DNA from: Corynebacterium sp. HMSC074A01
GTDB taxonomy: Bacteria > Actinomycetota > Actinomycetes > Mycobacteriales > Mycobacteriaceae
Direction: 5' to 3'
Length of the DNA stretch: 64,000 nt
Assembly (NCBI RefSeq): GCF_001831515.1
Contig: NZ_KV825615.1
Span: 141,014-205,013 of the forward strand
Shown: positions 45,275 through 54,731 of the stretch, piece after piece
How the letters are laid out: the number at the start of each line of letters is the position of its first letter
Position numbering within the stretch: the stretch's first letter is position 1
Program-made: the position numbers and the translations under genes
Notes under the pieces: model-generated
What the model was told of the DNA's origin: nothing
Databases searched by the model: none
Seen by the model: the letters and a program-made list of their open reading frames with translations, nothing else

Positions 45275-46321
45275 ATGACGCACTCCCCCGGCACCGCGGT
45301 CGCCTTCGAGCGCGTGTCCAAAGTCTTCGACACCGCGAAAGGCGAGTTCACCGCGCTCGAAGACATCACCTTCACCGTGCCCACCGGCGGCATCTCCGGA
45401 GTCGTGGGCACCTCCGGGGCGGGCAAGTCGACGCTGATCCGCACGGTCAACGGCCTGGAGACGCCCACCTCGGGCACCGTGACTGTGCTCGGCCGCCAGC
45501 CCGCCGAACTCAGCCCGAAGCAGCTGCGCGAGCTGCGCCGCGAGGTCTCCATGGTCTTCCAGAACTACAACCTCCTGGAGACCAAGACCGTCGCGGAAAA
45601 CGTCGCCACGCCACTGCTGCTCTCCAAGACGCCGAAGGGCGAAGTGTCGCGCCGCGTCGCCGAGGTCCTCGAGATGGTCGGACTCTCCGACCGCGCGGAC
45701 CACAAGCCGCGCCAACTCTCCGGCGGCCAGCGGCAGCGCGTGGGCATCGCGCGTGCGCTCGTGACCAACCCGAGCATTTTGCTTTGCGACGAGCCAACGT
45801 CCGCCCTCGACCCACTCACCACCACCCAAATCCTCGAGCTGCTGCGCGACATCAACGCCAAGCTCGGAGTGACCATCCTGCTGATTACGCACCAGATGGA
45901 CGTGGTGGCGCGCCTGGCCGACTCCGTCGCCGTACTCGAGGCCGGCCGGTTGGTCGAGTCCGGGCCGGTGGCCGAGGTCTTTGCTAACCCGCAGGCCACA
46001 CTCACCCAGCGCTTCGTGGAGACGGTGATCCCCCGCGCAGTCCCCGACAGCGTGCGCGCCACGATCGAACGCGGCGACTACGACGAGGTCGTGCAGCTGA
46101 TCCACACCGGCAGCGCCGTCGCCGACGTCTTTAGTGAGCTAGCGCGCCGCTTCGACACCGAGGCGCACCTGTTGTCCTCTGCCGAGACGGAACTCGCCGA
46201 CACCAGCGTCGGTGCCACCATCCTCGGCCTCCGCGCGGGCGGCCCGCTTAACGACGCGGTGGCTTGGCTGGAGGGCCTCGACGGCATAACCGTCAACCGC
46301 ATCACCGGAAAGGACGCTTAA
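45275..46321 (+). CDS. metN: methionine ABC transporter ATPase MetN
   Basis: The 348-aa ATPase has Walker A GTSGAGKST, the Q-loop VFQNYNLLE, the signature LSGGQRQR, Walker B ILLCDEPTSALD and the switch His in LLITHQMD. The region after about residue 255 forms the C2/NIL regulatory domain that senses internal methionine in MetN of E. coli. It lies 16 nt after metQ with a GAAAGG site before ATG 45275. Confidence 0.95.
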   Translation: MTHSPGTAVAFERVSKVFDTAKGEFTALEDITFTVPTGGISGVVGTSGAGKSTLIRTVNGLETPTSGTVTVLGRQPAELSPKQLRELRREVSMVFQNYNLLETKTVAENVATPLLLSKTPKGEVSRRVAEVLEMVGLSDRADHKPRQLSGGQRQRVGIARALVTNPSILLCDEPTSALDPLTTTQILELLRDINAKLGVTILLITHQMDVVARLADSVAVLEAGRLVESGPVAEVFANPQATLTQRFVETVIPRAVPDSVRATIERGDYDEVVQLIHTGSAVADVFSELARRFDTEAHLLSSAETELADTSVGATILGLRAGGPLNDAVAWLEGLDGITVNRITGKDA

Positions 46322-46325
46322 ACCC

Positions 46326-47012
46326 ATGGAACAGCTCAACTCCTGGTGGCGCGACACCACCGGCTCCCGCGTCACCCCATCGATGTACGTCGACTCGTTC
46401 GGCGAGACCGTCTACATGGTCGGCATCTCCCTGTTCATCGGCGCACTCATCGGCATCCCGCTGGCGCTCGCGCTGGTGATCACCCGGCCCGGGGGCTTAA
46501 AGCCCAACGCGGTGATCTACGGCATCCTCAACGTGGTGGTCAACGTGATCCGCTCGCTGCCGTTCATCATCCTGCTCGTGGCGATCTCTCCGTTCACGCG
46601 CGTCATCGCCGGTACCGCGATCGGCACCACCGCCGCGCTCGTGCCCCTGACCCTGTACATCGCGCCGTTTATCGCGCGACTGATCGAGCAGTCCCTCCTC
46701 GAGGTCAACCCGGGCATCACCGAGGCGGCCGACTCCATGGGTGCCAGCATGAGCCAAACCATCCGCTACTTCCTGCTGCCGGAGGCCAAGTCCTCTATCA
46801 TCCTCGCCGTGACCACGGCCACCGTCGGCCTGATCTCCGCCACGGCCATGGCCGGCACCATCGGCGGCGGTGGTGTGGGTGACTTGGCGATCTCGTATGG
46901 CTACCAGCAATTCGACTCGGTGGCCATGCTCACCACGGTGATCATCCTGATCATCGTCGTCCAAGCGATCCAGTCGCTGGGCAACAGGCTCGCGCACCGC
47001 GCGCGGGCGTAG
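46326..47012 (+). CDS. metI: methionine ABC transporter permease MetI
   Basis: The 228-aa permease has about five membrane segments and the coupling (EAA-like) loop EAADSMGASMSQTIRYFLLPEAK facing MetN. It starts 4 nt after metN. Its last 12 codons and downstream terminator recur, degenerate, at 36453-36533 behind spaC. Confidence 0.95.
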   Translation: MEQLNSWWRDTTGSRVTPSMYVDSFGETVYMVGISLFIGALIGIPLALALVITRPGGLKPNAVIYGILNVVVNVIRSLPFIILLVAISPFTRVIAGTAIGTTAALVPLTLYIAPFIARLIEQSLLEVNPGITEAADSMGASMSQTIRYFLLPEAKSSIILAVTTATVGLISATAMAGTIGGGGVGDLAISYGYQQFDSVAMLTTVIILIIVVQAIQSLGNRLAHRARA

Positions 47013-47261
47013 GTTTCGCGTATACGCCGCTGCAGCTTTATGGGCTGCGGCGGCGTTTTTCGTTGCGGGTCTGCTTGGTCGGGGCTGCTTGACCGTAACC
47101 CTGCTAGATGTCGAGACCGGCAGGTCGAGTTCATTGGTTTTTGTAAGGGTTCTCGACAACCAGGTCTCGACATTTGCGGTCGTTCCACGCAGGTAGCGCA
47201 AGCAGGACAGCGTTTATCCCGGTTTGGGACCGACTAACGCTGTCCAACTTGCGCTGTCTAG
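46975..47261 (+). repeat. metI 3' end, terminator and two-hairpin element (copy 2)
   Basis: This block is the counterpart of 36453-36734. It begins within the last codons of the intact metI. The element proper runs 47104-47261 between CTAG tetranucleotides, with hairpin A (108-118 with 163-173) and hairpin B (194-215 with 235-256). The 11-bp arms of hairpin A are identical in both copies, whereas the loop differs. Confidence 0.9.
47024..47060 (+). terminator. rho-independent terminator of metQNI
   Basis: A 13-bp stem with one mismatch (024-036 with 044-056) and a 7-nt loop run into TTTTT. It is 11 nt beyond the metI stop. Confidence 0.88.
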
Positions 47262-47335
47262 CCGCGCCCGGCGACCCGACCCGCACGCGCCCACCCCGCG
47301 GCAACCTCACGCGCAATTCGCTACGCTGCAGGGGC

Positions 47336-47911
47336 ATGAGCTCCCACGCCATGACCACAAGCAAATTCCCTCCCGCCGACGGCATCTACGAGGCCGACGA
47401 AATCACCAGCCAGATTTCTCTCATGCTCTGCCACGGATGGCACCCCGATGAAATCACCGCGTGGCTGGAGGACGACATGGACTCCGACCCAACACCCCTG
47501 GTAGAGGAAGTCAGCGCAGAATACGCCTGCCTCGTGCCGGAGGCCTCCGAGGACGCCAAGCGCATCGAAGCCCTGCACGAAGCGCTGGCAAAGCGCAACA
47601 TCTCGTTCTCCTTCGACGAGGGCTACACCAAGGCCGAAGCCGTTGAGGGCGGCGGCAGGGCCGCCGAAGAGGACGGCCACCGTGGCTATGCCTACTGCAC
47701 CCAGCAGGACGTAGACAGCCTCATCCACAGCGGGCTGCTCTACTTCGGCTTCGGGGACAGAGAAAACCCCAGCCTGGAAACGGATGCCGAGGTTGCCACC
47801 CTAGTCGTCGAAGCGCTCAAAGAGATTGGCCTCAACCCCGTGTGGGACGGCAACGCAAATGCACGTATCACGTGCGAGAACCTTGTCTTTGAGCTGCCAC
47901 TCAACCACTAA
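47336..47911 (+). CDS. hypothetical protein, DUF6891-like
   Basis: The 191-aa soluble, acidic protein resembles the actinobacterial DUF6891 family (GYAYCTQQDVDSLIHSGLLYFGFG region), whose function is unknown. ATG 47336 is supported by TACGCT (47322-47327) 8 nt upstream, as in a leaderless gene; ATG 47351 is an alternative. It sits between metI and rplO, convergent with rplO, and shares the hairpin at 47925-47960. Confidence 0.82.
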   Translation: MSSHAMTTSKFPPADGIYEADEITSQISLMLCHGWHPDEITAWLEDDMDSDPTPLVEEVSAEYACLVPEASEDAKRIEALHEALAKRNISFSFDEGYTKAEAVEGGGRAAEEDGHRGYAYCTQQDVDSLIHSGLLYFGFGDRENPSLETDAEVATLVVEALKEIGLNPVWDGNANARITCENLVFELPLNH

Positions 47912-47924
47912 CCCCCAACGCGAA

Positions 47925-47960
47925 AAGCCCGCCACCCCTTACACAGGGGCGGCGGGCCTT
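47925..47960. terminator. terminator shared by the 47336 gene and rplO
   Basis: A 14-bp stem with one mismatch and a 7-nt loop lies between two convergent genes; the minus-strand tail is TTTTCG, which favours rplO termination. Confidence 0.8.
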
Positions 47961-47987
47961 AAAGCGTTCTCAGACCCTGAGAGGCGC

Positions 47988-48437
47988 TTACGCCTCAGTG
48001 ATGGAGCCGCCAGCAGCCTTGATCTTCTCGGCTGCGGACTTGGAGAACTTGTTGGCGGTGACGTCGAGCTTGACGTCGATGTCGCCGTTGCCCAGGACCT
48101 TGACCGGCTGGTTCTTGCGAACCAGGCCAGCTGCGACGATGTCCTCGATGGACACGGCGCCGCCGTTCGGGAAGGCCTTGGCCAGGTCGTTGACGTTGAC
48201 AACCTGGAATACGACGCGGTTCGGGTTCTTGAAGCCCTTCAGCTTCGGCAGGCGCATGTGCAGCGGCATCTGGCCGCCCTCAAACGCTGCGGAAACCTGG
48301 TAGCGAGCCTTCGTACCCTTGGTACCGCGGCCGGCGGTCTTGCCGCCCTTGCCGGCTTCACCGCGGCCAACGCGGTGCTTCGGCTTGTTCGCACCCTTTG
48401 CCGGGCGCAGATCATGAAGCTTGATGATGTCAGCCAT
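47988..48437 (-). CDS. rplO: 50S ribosomal protein L15
   Basis: The 149-aa product has the Gly/Arg/Lys-rich N-terminal L15 segment ([21 protein letters not shown]) followed by [18 protein letters not shown] and the globular C-terminal domain. Last gene of rpsH-rplF-rplR-rpsE-rpmD-rplO; 7 nt after rpmD. Confidence 0.97.
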   Translation of the reverse strand: MADIIKLHDLRPAKGANKPKHRVGRGEAGKGGKTAGRGTKGTKARYQVSAAFEGGQMPLHMRLPKLKGFKNPNRVVFQVVNVNDLAKAFPNGGAVSIEDIVAAGLVRKNQPVKVLGNGDIDVKLDVTANKFSKSAAEKIKAAGGSITEA

Positions 48438-48444
48438 GTGCTAT

Positions 48445-48630
48445 CTACTCCCCTGCAACTTCTTCGACGGTGACAAGGTGACGAACCTTGAGCACCTGGC
48501 CGCGAGTTGCGGCGTTGTCCTTCTTGATCACGGACTGGCCGATCTTGCGCAGACCAAGAGCCTCGAGGTTCTTGCGGGTCTGCGGCTTCTCGCCAACCTT
48601 GCCGTGGTGCAGTGTGATCTTCAGTGCCAT
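48445..48630 (-). CDS. rpmD: 50S ribosomal protein L30
   Basis: The 61-aa product (ALKITLHHGKVGEKPQTRKN, LGLRKIGQSVIKKDNAATRG, VLKVRHLV) is full length and lies 6 nt after rpsE. Confidence 0.97.
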   Translation of the reverse strand: MALKITLHHGKVGEKPQTRKNLEALGLRKIGQSVIKKDNAATRGQVLKVRHLVTVEEVAGE

Positions 48631-48636
48631 TGTGGT

Positions 48637-49272
48637 TTACGCCTCCTGTCCTGCACGTGCGCGCAGCATACGGGCCGGAGCGACGTCCTCGAGGTCCTTG
48701 CCACGCTTTGCGGCGACCTCTTCGGGGCGCACCAGTTCCTTCAGGCCGGCAACGGTTGCCTGAACCACGTTCAGGGCGTTGTCGGAGCCGAGGGACTTGG
48801 CCAGGATGTCCTGGACACCTGCGCACTCGAGCACCGGACGGACTGCGCCGCCGGCGATCACACCGGTACCGGGAGCTGCCGGGCGCATCATGACGACGCC
48901 TGCGGCCTCTTCGCCCTGGACCGGGTGGGGGATGGTGCCGGCAATCATCGGGACGCGGAAGAAGTTCTTGCGAGCCTCTTCTGCACCCTTCTGGATTGCG
49001 GCGGGGACTTCCTTCGCCTTGCCGTAGCCGACGCCGACCATGCCCTGGCCGTCGCCGACGACAACGAGCGCGGTAAACGACATGTTGCGGCCACCCTTAA
49101 CGGTCTTTGCGACGCGGTTAATGGTGATGACGCGCTCGATGTACTTATCGCGGTCGTCGTTCTGGTTGCGGCGGTCGTCGCGGCGGCCGCGGCCACCGCG
49201 CTCGTTCCTGTTGCCCTTGTTGTTCTGGTTGTCGGCGGAGCGTCCGCCGTCACGCCGTTCACGTTCGGCCAT
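48637..49272 (-). CDS. rpsE: 30S ribosomal protein S5
   Basis: The 211-aa product has the S5 core from about residue 45 ([59 protein letters not shown]). It is preceded by an Arg/Asn/Gly/Asp-rich N-terminal extension of about 43 residues. Lies 40 nt after rplR. Confidence 0.97.
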   Translation of the reverse strand: MAERERRDGGRSADNQNNKGNRNERGGRGRRDDRRNQNDDRDKYIERVITINRVAKTVKGGRNMSFTALVVVGDGQGMVGVGYGKAKEVPAAIQKGAEEARKNFFRVPMIAGTIPHPVQGEEAAGVVMMRPAAPGTGVIAGGAVRPVLECAGVQDILAKSLGSDNALNVVQATVAGLKELVRPEEVAAKRGKDLEDVAPARMLRARAGQEA

Positions 49273-49312
49273 TACGCGATCCTTCCGTTGATGGTGATGG
49301 TTGCGGTGATCA

Positions 49313-49717
49313 TTAGAACTTCAGACCACCTTCACGAGCTGCTTGTGCAAGAGCTGCGATGCGGCCGTGGAACTTGTAGCCGCCGCGGTCGAAGACAATG
49401 GCTTCGATGCCGGCTGCCTTGGCACGCTCTGCGACGAGAGCGCCAACCTTGGCTGCCTTGTCCTTCTTGTCCCCGTCCAGGTTGCGCACGTCCGGCTCCA
49501 TCGACGATGCGGCAACGAGGGTGTGGCCGGCGAGGTCGTCGATGACCTGGACGTGGATGTGGCGGGAGGAGCGGTGCACGACGAGACGCGGGGTCTCCGG
49601 GGTGCCACGCAGGGTCTTGCGAATACGGTTGTGGCGACGTGCGCGGGCCTCGCGGCGGCGGGACGAGATGTCCTTGCCGACCGGGGTGCGCTTGGTGTTC
49701 TCTGCAGTATTGCTCAT
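49313..49717 (-). CDS. rplR: 50S ribosomal protein L18
   Basis: The 134-aa 5S rRNA-binding protein has [40 protein letters not shown] and the [21 protein letters not shown]-terminus. It starts 2 nt after rplF. Confidence 0.97.
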   Translation of the reverse strand: MSNTAENTKRTPVGKDISSRRREARARRHNRIRKTLRGTPETPRLVVHRSSRHIHVQVIDDLAGHTLVAASSMEPDVRNLDGDKKDKAAKVGALVAERAKAAGIEAIVFDRGGYKFHGRIAALAQAAREGGLKF

Positions 49718-49719
49718 GA

Positions 49720-50256
49720 TTACTTACCCGTCTTTCCGACCTTGCGACGTACCTGCTCGCCTGCGTAACGGATGCCCTTACCCTTGTACGGGTCATCCTT
49801 GCGCAGACGGCGGATGTTCGCCGCAATCTGGCCAACCTGCTGCTTGTCGGTACCTTCGATCGAGAACTTGGTGTTGCCGTCGACAGCGAATGCGACGCCC
49901 TCCGGAGCCTCGATGAGGATCGGGTGGGAGTAGCCGAGGGAGAACTCGAGGTCCTTGCCCTTCTGCTGGACACGGTAACCAACGCCGAAGATCTCCATGT
50001 TGATCTTGTAGCCCTCGGTCACGCCGACAACGAGGTTGTTGATCAGCGAGCGCGACAGGCCGTGCAGCGAGCGGTTCTTACGGTGGTCATCCGGACGAGA
50101 CACCACAATCTGGCCGTCCTCGACGGCTGCGGTGATCGGGGCCGGGATGTCGACGGTCATGGTGCCCTTCGGGCCCTTCACCTCGACGGTCTGGCCGTCA
50201 ATCTTGGTCTCGACGTTGTTCGGGATTGCGATGGGTGCATTACCTACACGCGACAT
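49720..50256 (-). CDS. rplF: 50S ribosomal protein L6
   Basis: The 178-aa product has two alpha/beta domains, [16 protein letters not shown] at the start and the C-terminal signature [21 protein letters not shown]. Lies 19 nt after rpsH. Confidence 0.97.
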   Translation of the reverse strand: MSRVGNAPIAIPNNVETKIDGQTVEVKGPKGTMTVDIPAPITAAVEDGQIVVSRPDDHRKNRSLHGLSRSLINNLVVGVTEGYKINMEIFGVGYRVQQKGKDLEFSLGYSHPILIEAPEGVAFAVDGNTKFSIEGTDKQQVGQIAANIRRLRKDDPYKGKGIRYAGEQVRRKVGKTGK

Positions 50257-50275
50257 AGTCTATTCAACCTCCCCT

Positions 50276-50674
50276 TTACCAGACGTAAGCGAGGACTTCC
50301 CCGCCTACACCCTTCTCTTGGGCCTGTCGGTCGGTCAGGAGACCGTGGGACGTGGAGATGATGGCCACGCCCAGGCCGCCAAGGACCTGCGGCAGGTCGG
50401 TGGACTTTGCGTACACGCGCAGACCCGGCTTGGAAACGCGGCGCAGACCGGCGATGGAAGCCTCGCGGGTCGGGCCGTACTTGAGGTCCAGGGTCAGGGC
50501 CTTGCCCACCTTGGCGTCCTCAACCTTGTAGTCAGCGATGTAGCCTTCCTGCTTCAGGATCTCGGCGATGTTCACCTTGATCTTGGAGGACGGCATGGAC
50601 ACGGTCTCGTGGCGCGCGTTATTTGCGTTGCGCACGCGGGAGAGCATGTCCGCAATCGGATCAGTCATGGTCAT
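50276..50674 (-). CDS. rpsH: 30S ribosomal protein S8
   Basis: The 132-aa product has the core [19 protein letters not shown] and [18 protein letters not shown], and a C-terminal [20 protein letters not shown] segment. ATG 50674 (MTMTDPIAD) is used; ATG 50668 is nearly equivalent. First gene of its operon because rplE, its usual upstream neighbour, is 10 kb away. Confidence 0.97.
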   Translation of the reverse strand: MTMTDPIADMLSRVRNANNARHETVSMPSSKIKVNIAEILKQEGYIADYKVEDAKVGKALTLDLKYGPTREASIAGLRRVSKPGLRVYAKSTDLPQVLGGLGVAIISTSHGLLTDRQAQEKGVGGEVLAYVW

Positions 50675-50982
50675 AGCGAGTGACCGGTTCCTTTCTCGTT
50701 GCGGTTCCCTGCGATTTTCATCAACCCACCTGACCCATAAAGGTCGCGTTTTCCGCATGGTCTGTCGGGGGCTACTTCACGCTCCCCACGCTCAGTAACG
50801 TGGGGCGCTCGCCGCCTCCCTTGCACGCGGTCCGCAAATCGGGCGGGGGGCCTGCAACAAAGTTGGATGTACATTTGGTCTTGTCGGCTTGTGGTTTTCA
50901 CACAAGTCCGACGGATAACCCTATACGCAGGTCACCGCGCAGGGCAAATCGCTTATCGACGCCCACGCGTACACTCTCGCAC
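50675..50982. other. 308-nt divergent region rpsH / amidohydrolase
   Basis: No gene is seen. A 7-bp stem (CCCCACG 784-790 with CGTGGGG 799-805) lies in the rpsH leader and could be an S8 or operon control structure, which is only a guess. On the amidohydrolase side the only clear signal is the -10 at 50970-50975. The rpsH promoter could not be placed. Confidence 0.55.
50970..50975 (+). promoter_or_regulatory. -10 hexamer of a probable leaderless transcript
   Basis: TACACT followed by 7 nt (CTCGCAC) and ATG 50983; no Shine-Dalgarno sequence. Confidence 0.6.
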
Positions 50983-52215
50983 ATGAGCCCCCAGCCCGCA
51001 CTGCAACCTATCCTCAACCATCTCGACAGCACCCGCGAGGCACGCGAAGCGGCGTACCGGTGGTTCCACCAGCACCCGGAACTGTCGATGCAGGAAGTGC
51101 AAACCACGCAGCGCATCGTGCAAGAGCTCGAGGCTGCCGGAATTTCGTTCACCCAGCCGAGTGAGACTGGCGTCGTCGCCACCATCGAGAACGGCCCTGG
51201 CCCCGTCGTCGCGCTACGGGCCGACATCGATGCGCTGCCGGTCCGCGAGACCTCCGGCAAGGAGTACGCCTCCACCGCCACCCAGGTCGACGAGGCAACA
51301 GGGACGGAGTACCCGGTCGCGCACGCCTGCGGCCACGACGCCCACCTCATCTCACTGCTGGGCGCGCTCGAAGCCTTCCACGCGCACCGCGACGCGTGGT
51401 CGGGCACGCTCGTCGGCGTGTTCCAGCCCGGGGAGGAGACCGCCTCGGGGGCTCGCGCCATGGTGGAGGCCGGCATCGCAGAGGCCATCCCGCGCCCTGA
51501 CGTCTACCTCGGCCAGCACGTGCTCTCCTCGCTGCCCGGCGGCACGGTCGGCACCCAGGTCGGGCCGGTGCTGTCACAGGCGTTCTCCGCAAAAGTCACG
51601 GTGCACGGGACGGGCTCGCACGGCTCGATGCCGGAAAAGAGCGTCGATCCGGTGCTGCTCGCCTCCACCATCGTCACCCGGCTGCACCACGTGGTCAGCC
51701 GCGAGATCACCGCGGCGGAGACGGCGGTGCTGACCGTTGGCGCGATCAACGCCGGCTTCAAGTCCAACATCATCCCGGACTCCGCCACGCTGCTCATCAA
51801 CACGCGCGCGTACTCGCAAGAGGTCAGCGACCACCTTAAAGAGGCGATCGAACGCATCGTGCGCGCGGAGTGCCTTGCTGCGCGCAGTCCCCGCGAGCCC
51901 GAGTTTGAGTACTACGACGTCTACCCGCTCATCAGCAACGACGAGGCTGTCACCGAAAGGGTGCGCACAGCGTTCGAGGCCCACTTTGGCGACGAGGTGA
52001 CCGACCTGGGACGGGTGCCGGCCTCGGAGGACTTCTCCGTCATCCCCGACACGCTCGGTGTCCCCTACAGCTACTGGGGTCTGGGCGGGTTCGCCAGCTA
52101 CCCAGATGCGCCGGGCAACCACTCGCCCGAGTTCGCGCCCGACCTGCAGCCCACCCTGGACCGCGGGGCGGAGGCGCTCATCGTCGCGGCGGGGGCCTGG
52201 CTGGTCCGAAACTAA
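50983..52215 (+). CDS. M20-family amidohydrolase (aminoacylase/hippurate hydrolase type)
   Basis: The 410-aa metalloenzyme hydrolyses N-acyl or similar amide bonds of amino-acid derivatives; the substrate is unknown. It shows YRWFHQHPELSMQE, ALRADIDALPV, the metal-site ACGHDAHLISLLGA, VFQPGEETASGARAM and the dimerisation domain HGTGSHGSMPEKSVDP. Near the end, PASEDFSVIP and the GNHSPEF motif complete the active site. ATG 50983 has a -10 7 nt upstream. Convergent with the DUF2786 gene. Confidence 0.9.
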   Translation: MSPQPALQPILNHLDSTREAREAAYRWFHQHPELSMQEVQTTQRIVQELEAAGISFTQPSETGVVATIENGPGPVVALRADIDALPVRETSGKEYASTATQVDEATGTEYPVAHACGHDAHLISLLGALEAFHAHRDAWSGTLVGVFQPGEETASGARAMVEAGIAEAIPRPDVYLGQHVLSSLPGGTVGTQVGPVLSQAFSAKVTVHGTGSHGSMPEKSVDPVLLASTIVTRLHHVVSREITAAETAVLTVGAINAGFKSNIIPDSATLLINTRAYSQEVSDHLKEAIERIVRAECLAARSPREPEFEYYDVYPLISNDEAVTERVRTAFEAHFGDEVTDLGRVPASEDFSVIPDTLGVPYSYWGLGGFASYPDAPGNHSPEFAPDLQPTLDRGAEALIVAAGAWLVRN

Positions 52216-52234
52216 CGCCTGAAACTAACGCGCG

Positions 52235-52951
52235 TCAGAACGGCAGCGCAGGTCGCGCTGCAACCCGCTGCTGCCCGATGTCGGAGGCGTCGCCCGCCTC
52301 GTGTCCTTGCCGGTAGGCGTCCGGGTCGAAGGAGCGCTTCGAGGTGTCCGCATGCAGGTGGAGGCCGCGGTCTGCGGCGAAGTCGGCGAGGGCGTTGCGG
52401 GCCTGCTCGGCATCGTCGATAAGCGCAAGCGCGTAGGCCTGCGAAGTGTCGGTGACGCGGCGCTCGGACTGCGCGAGGCGCTGGCCGATGCGGGTGGCGA
52501 AGCCGGTCATGTACGAGCGGCGGGTCACGATGATGGATTCGCCCAGGTGCGTGGCGTGCAGGCGACGCGCGCCCGCCATCATGACCGGGACGAGCAGGCT
52601 ATAGAGCGCGTCAACTCGCGCCAAGTGGTCGGTGTGACCGAAGAGCGTGGCCTGCTTGACGCGCGTGGAGTTGTAGGCGCGGTGGTAAAAGCCGGTGCAG
52701 TGCAGACTGTCGGCAATGGCGAAAAGGAGCTTGGCCTGCATGTCGGTGTACGCGCCGCTGATGTCGTAGGTGCGGCGCTCGATCGCGTTGCCCTGGCCAA
52801 CGCTGGTCACGTCGCGCTCGCTCAGCCCGTAGACGGCCATGAGATCGAAGGCCTTGGCGTAAAAGGAGTCGCCTTCCGGTGTGCCTTCCCTATCGGCTGC
52901 CTGGCGCAGCAGCTTCTGGACGCGTGCCTTGAGCTTGTGAATGTCTTTCAT
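52235..52951 (-). CDS. DUF2786-domain protein
   Basis: The 238-aa protein has an N-terminal DUF2786 segment (LKARVQKLLRQAADREGTPEG, SFYAKAFDLMAVYGLSERD), a domain found in phage-like and actinobacterial proteins of unknown function. A second region (about 85-190) resembles the partner DUF7168-type domain. AAAGG lies a few nt before ATG 52951. It is placed alone between the amidohydrolase and the molybdenum-related genes. Confidence 0.82.
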   Translation of the reverse strand: MKDIHKLKARVQKLLRQAADREGTPEGDSFYAKAFDLMAVYGLSERDVTSVGQGNAIERRTYDISGAYTDMQAKLLFAIADSLHCTGFYHRAYNSTRVKQATLFGHTDHLARVDALYSLLVPVMMAGARRLHATHLGESIIVTRRSYMTGFATRIGQRLAQSERRVTDTSQAYALALIDDAEQARNALADFAADRGLHLHADTSKRSFDPDAYRQGHEAGDASDIGQQRVAARPALPF

Positions 52952-53080
52952 GAGCTTTACCTTTCGTACGTTATGGTTGGTGCGTTTATTTTTACTACAC
53001 ATCGCCTATTCGCGCTACCCCTACGAAAAGCGCGCCGGTGGCTACTGTGGGAGACACACGATCAACGAAAAGGAGCACCC

Positions 53081-53389
53081 ATGGCACGAGAGGAAAGCCT
53101 CCAATCCACCCACGCCTGGCTCGCGGCGCTGGCAGAGGAGTTCGACATCTCGCCGACGCTGGTGCGCGAGCTCGTCGGCGACATCCTGGAGCTGACTGCC
53201 GACGTCGCCCACAACGGCCCGTCGCGCCCAGCCGCGCCCACCACCGCCTTCCTCGTGGGTCTCGCCGCAGGCCAGGCCGGCCTACCCCAGGACGACACCG
53301 CGCAGGCAGAGCAGGTCCGCGCCCTGATCGCGCGCACCAGCGAGCTGCTCAAGCGCTACGACACGGGGAGCGCGGATGAGCAGGATTAA
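53081..53389 (+). CDS. DUF6457-like small protein paired with FdhD
   Basis: The 102-aa helical protein resembles DUF6457, a short domain found in actinobacteria beside molybdopterin genes or fused to MobA-like proteins (established association; function unknown). AAAGGAG precedes ATG 53081. It overlaps fdhD by 14 nt, so the two are co-translated and probably act together in formate dehydrogenase maturation. Confidence 0.8.
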   Translation: MAREESLQSTHAWLAALAEEFDISPTLVRELVGDILELTADVAHNGPSRPAAPTTAFLVGLAAGQAGLPQDDTAQAEQVRALIARTSELLKRYDTGSADEQD

Positions 53390-54227
53390 CCGCCGTTTCG
53401 CCGTCACCAAGGTCACGGTCCCCGAAGAGGGGGAAGACGGGCCGAAGTTCTACACGGACACCCGCGCGGACACCGTCACGGTGGAAGAGCCCCTAGAGAT
53501 CCGCGCGCAGGGAAAAACGCTGACCTCCACCATGCGCACCCCGGGGCATGACGTAGAGCTCGCGCACGGGTGGTGCTTCGCCGAAGGGCTGATCACCTCA
53601 GCGGAAGACGTGCGCACCGCCCGCTACTGCGCGGGCGCGGTCGGCGCGGGCGGGGAAAACACCTATAACCTGCTGGACATGGAGCTCGCCGAGACGGCGC
53701 AACCTGTCACGCCGGAATTCATCCGACTCACCCCCACCACCAGCGCGTGCGGGGTCTGCGGCACCCAGTCCATTAGCGAGCTACTCCACAAGGTGCGCAC
53801 TCCGATTACACCAATCGAGCTGGACCCAGAGCTGATCGTCGAGCTGCCCGAGCGGCTGCGCGCCGAGCAGAAACAATTCCGCAAAACCGGCGGCATCCAC
53901 GCCGCCGGGGCCTTCGACTTGAAGGGCAACCCGATCGTGGTGCGCGAGGACATCGGCCGCCACAACGCAGCCGACAAGGTCATCGGGCATTTGCTTCTCG
54001 ACGGCGCGCTCCCGGCCCGCGACATGATCCTGGTCATGAGCTCACGTGCGTCCTTCGAGCTCGTGCAGAAGGCGGCGGTGGCGGGCTTCCCCGCGCTCGT
54101 GGCGGTCTCCGCGGCCTCTTCGCTCGCGGTGGAGCTGGCGCGCGAGGCGAACATGGCGCTCGCCGGCTTCGTGCGCAACCGCAGATTCAACCTGTACGCG
54201 GGCAACTTGCGTTCAGTAGAATCATAG
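53376..54227 (+). CDS. fdhD: formate dehydrogenase sulfurtransferase FdhD
   Basis: The 283-aa protein carries sulfur from a cysteine desulfurase to the molybdenum cofactor of formate dehydrogenase. It shows VEEPLEIR, MRTPGHDVELAHGWCFAEGL, the catalytic C125-G-V-C128 pair in SACGVCGTQ, the GGIHAAG segment and VREDIGRHNAADKVIG. No formate dehydrogenase gene is in the window, although in C. glutamicum fdhD is near fdhF in the same part of the ribosomal cluster. A GGGGAG site supports ATG 53376. Confidence 0.95.
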   Translation: MSRINRRFAVTKVTVPEEGEDGPKFYTDTRADTVTVEEPLEIRAQGKTLTSTMRTPGHDVELAHGWCFAEGLITSAEDVRTARYCAGAVGAGGENTYNLLDMELAETAQPVTPEFIRLTPTTSACGVCGTQSISELLHKVRTPITPIELDPELIVELPERLRAEQKQFRKTGGIHAAGAFDLKGNPIVVREDIGRHNAADKVIGHLLLDGALPARDMILVMSSRASFELVQKAAVAGFPALVAVSAASSLAVELAREANMALAGFVRNRRFNLYAGNLRSVES

Positions 54228-54229
54228 GC

Positions 54230-54709
54230 ATGACGCCCCGCCACGTACCCAAAGAAATCATCGAGATGTTCTACCCGCCTATGCAATTCTTGCGGGACAA
54301 CACCGACCCGGACCACGCCCACCTGGTGTGCGTGCGGGCGACGGCGGTTAACGGGTGCCCGGTATGCACTGCGATTCACCGCCGCAACGCACGCGAGCAC
54401 GGCTGGAGCGAGGACTACATCCTCAAGGTGGAGCAGTGGACTCGCCACGCGCGCGAGTTCAGCGAGACCGAGGCGCTTGTCCTCGAGCTGGCGGACGCGC
54501 TGACGGAGTTGGAGGACACGCCTGAGTCCTTGTCCGAGGACCTGTGGGAGCGCGCGACGGAGGCTTTCGGCGAGGAGTACGTGCGCGCGCTGATCGTTGG
54601 CGCGGTCGGGGTCAACAGCTACAACCGCCTCGGCATCGCCTTCCAGCAGGACCCGAAGAAGGTCCTGCGCGTGACGGAGTTCGATTTGGTGCCGGCGGAG
54701 GAGCGTTAG
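54230..54709 (+). CDS. AhpD-like carboxymuconolactone decarboxylase-family protein
   Basis: The 159-aa helical protein has the AhpD-type redox motif C43-P-V-C46 followed by His50 (CPVCTAIHRRNAREHGW), pointing to peroxidase or disulfide chemistry rather than decarboxylation. It starts 2 nt after fdhD, so it is in the same unit; its link to formate metabolism is unproven. Convergent with the formate/nitrite channel gene. Confidence 0.87.
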   Translation: MTPRHVPKEIIEMFYPPMQFLRDNTDPDHAHLVCVRATAVNGCPVCTAIHRRNAREHGWSEDYILKVEQWTRHAREFSETEALVLELADALTELEDTPESLSEDLWERATEAFGEEYVRALIVGAVGVNSYNRLGIAFQQDPKKVLRVTEFDLVPAEER

Positions 54710-54731
54710 GCGTCGATAAGCGGGCGGGCGC

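Noticed and set aside
46326..47012. metI as the truncated copy
   Set aside because: metI is full length and in frame after metN; only the block behind spaC is degenerate.
36453..47261. Direct repeats as ends of a mobile island
   Set aside because: The repeats enclose rplQ, rpoA, secY and other essential genes, so excision would be lethal. There is no integrase or transposase inside.
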